From Sandarakinorhabdus glacialis (GTDB lineage: Bacteria > Pseudomonadota > Alphaproteobacteria > Sphingomonadales > Sphingomonadaceae): a stretch of 64,000 nt of DNA. Every line of letters begins with the position of its first letter. The stretch's first letter is position 1. A program made the translations under genes and the position numbers. The stretch is taken from contig NZ_BMJM01000001.1 in NCBI RefSeq assembly GCF_014643455.1, positions 238,123-302,122 of the forward strand, given 5' to 3'. This document shows positions 63,369-64,000 of this stretch, piece by piece. The notes under the pieces are model-generated. The model saw only the letters and a program-made list of their open reading frames with translations, made no database searches and had not been told where the DNA came from.

Positions 63369-64000
63369 ATGGATTTCAGTCTTTCGGGCGAACAGCAGCA
63401 GCTGCGCGACAGCGTGCGCGGCTGGCTGAAAAGTCATCACGGCTTCGAGCATCGGCGGGCGATCAGCCGATCGGAGAGCGGCTGGGACGCGGCGACGTGG
63501 ACGGCGTTTGCGGACGACCTGGGCATCCTCAGCCTCGCCGATATCGCAGTGCCGCACGACGCGGTGACGGTGATGGTCGTCATGGAGGAACTGGGCGAGG
63601 CGTTGATCACCGTGCCGTTCCTCGAGACGGTGGTGACGGGGGCGGCGGTGTTGCGCGCCGCAGGCGGCGAGGCTGCGCAGGCGCTGTCGGACGGCATCAT
63701 TGCCGGCGACGTGCGGCTGGCGCTGGCCTGGGCCGAGCCCGATACGCGCTATGGCTGGCAGCCGAGGACAACGCGGGCGGTGCGCGAGGGCAACGGCTGG
63801 CGGCTCGATGGGCTGAAATCGGTGGTTGTGGGAGCGCCTTGGGCGACGCATCTCATTGTCAGCGCGCTGACCGACACGGGGACGTCGCTGTTCGTCGTGG
63901 CGCCGGATGCGATCGGCGTGAGCCTGATGTCCTATCCGACGATCGACGGGCGGCGGGCGGCGGACGTGCGCTTCGAGGGCGTGGTGCTGTCAGGCGATGC
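63369..64000 (+). CDS. Acyl-CoA dehydrogenase (third of three), 3' end beyond window
   Basis: The first 210 residues are present (MDFSLSGEQQQLRDSVRGWL onward), and the frame is open to the window edge. TVMVVMEELGEALITVPFLE and the following beta-domain (LALAWAEPDTRYGWQPRTTR, GNGWRLDGLKSVVVGAPWAT) match the small-type dehydrogenases that pair with a second one in cyclic acyl-CoA breakdown. It starts 13 bases after the second dehydrogenase. The ATG at 63369 has AGGAC upstream. The C-terminal catalytic part is not visible. Confidence 0.88.
   Translation, partial: MDFSLSGEQQQLRDSVRGWLKSHHGFEHRRAISRSESGWDAATWTAFADDLGILSLADIAVPHDAVTVMVVMEELGEALITVPFLETVVTGAAVLRAAGGEAAQALSDGIIAGDVRLALAWAEPDTRYGWQPRTTRAVREGNGWRLDGLKSVVVGAPWATHLIVSALTDTGTSLFVVAPDAIGVSLMSYPTIDGRRAADVRFEGVVLSGD

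Overview
The window is GC-rich chromosomal DNA from an alphaproteobacterium, most likely a member of the Sphingomonadales. The evidence is the DUF2794-cysE pair, the OxyR-AhpC-AhpD set, a SulP/carbonic anhydrase pair, and two PEP-CTERM proteins whose tails (PEPxxWAML..GFGLVG...RRR) are typical of sphingomonads. No phage, plasmid, insertion sequence, rRNA or CRISPR array is visible. One tRNA (Asn-GTT) is present. Many short GC-rich palindromic repeats sit between genes, and one lies inside a gene.

Bases 1-8956 hold housekeeping and stress genes: DUF2794, cysE, ahpD and ahpC divergent from oxyR, a quinone reductase, an aldehyde dehydrogenase, a 2H phosphoesterase, bamD, a small CsbD protein, a MAPEG protein and a metallo-beta-lactamase hydrolase. 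Bases 8957-29216 hold a PEP-CTERM gene with an internal TAG and a sigma-54 promoter, a sterol-desaturase-like hydroxylase, the SulP/carbonic anhydrase pair, an S9 peptidase, an HxlR regulator divergent from a VOC/DUF1428 pair, a pabB-pabC fusion carrying repeat-derived sequence, an aspartate aminotransferase, an RND efflux pair with DUF445, a GlsB-like gene broken by a TGA, a SIMPL protein, an SDR and an MFS transporter.

Bases 29414-33744 are a complete Anbu operon: ATP-grasp ligase, Alpha-E, transglutaminase and the proteasome-like Anbu peptidase. A DUF6600 lipoprotein, tRNA-Asn and a glycosyltransferase follow. Next is an unusual three-part protein (hexapeptide acyltransferase, acyl carrier domain, LnmK-like domain), then nadK-moaA, an EAL phosphodiesterase and a formylglycine-generating enzyme. 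Bases 44183-45843 are a small gene graveyard: arcA with an internal deletion, an arcD fragment with a frame break, and the last 26 codons of gltS joined directly to arcD. A second PEP-CTERM gene with its own sigma-54 promoter, corA and a DUF4239 protein follow.

Bases 49011-64000 form a catabolic cluster, apparently for an alicyclic, steroid-like or terpenoid acid. It contains an acyl-CoA ligase, a P450, a DUF35 protein with an Ltp-type aldolase/thiolase partner, a GMC oxidoreductase, a TonB receptor (frame-broken), a TetR regulator, an alpha/beta hydrolase, a Rieske oxygenase and three acyl-CoA dehydrogenases, the last cut by the window end. Five matching 17-bp palindromes (A.CTA-N7-TAG..) lie in the promoter regions of this cluster and nowhere else that I noticed. 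Two of them overlap clear -35 boxes, so I infer they are operators of the local TetR regulator.
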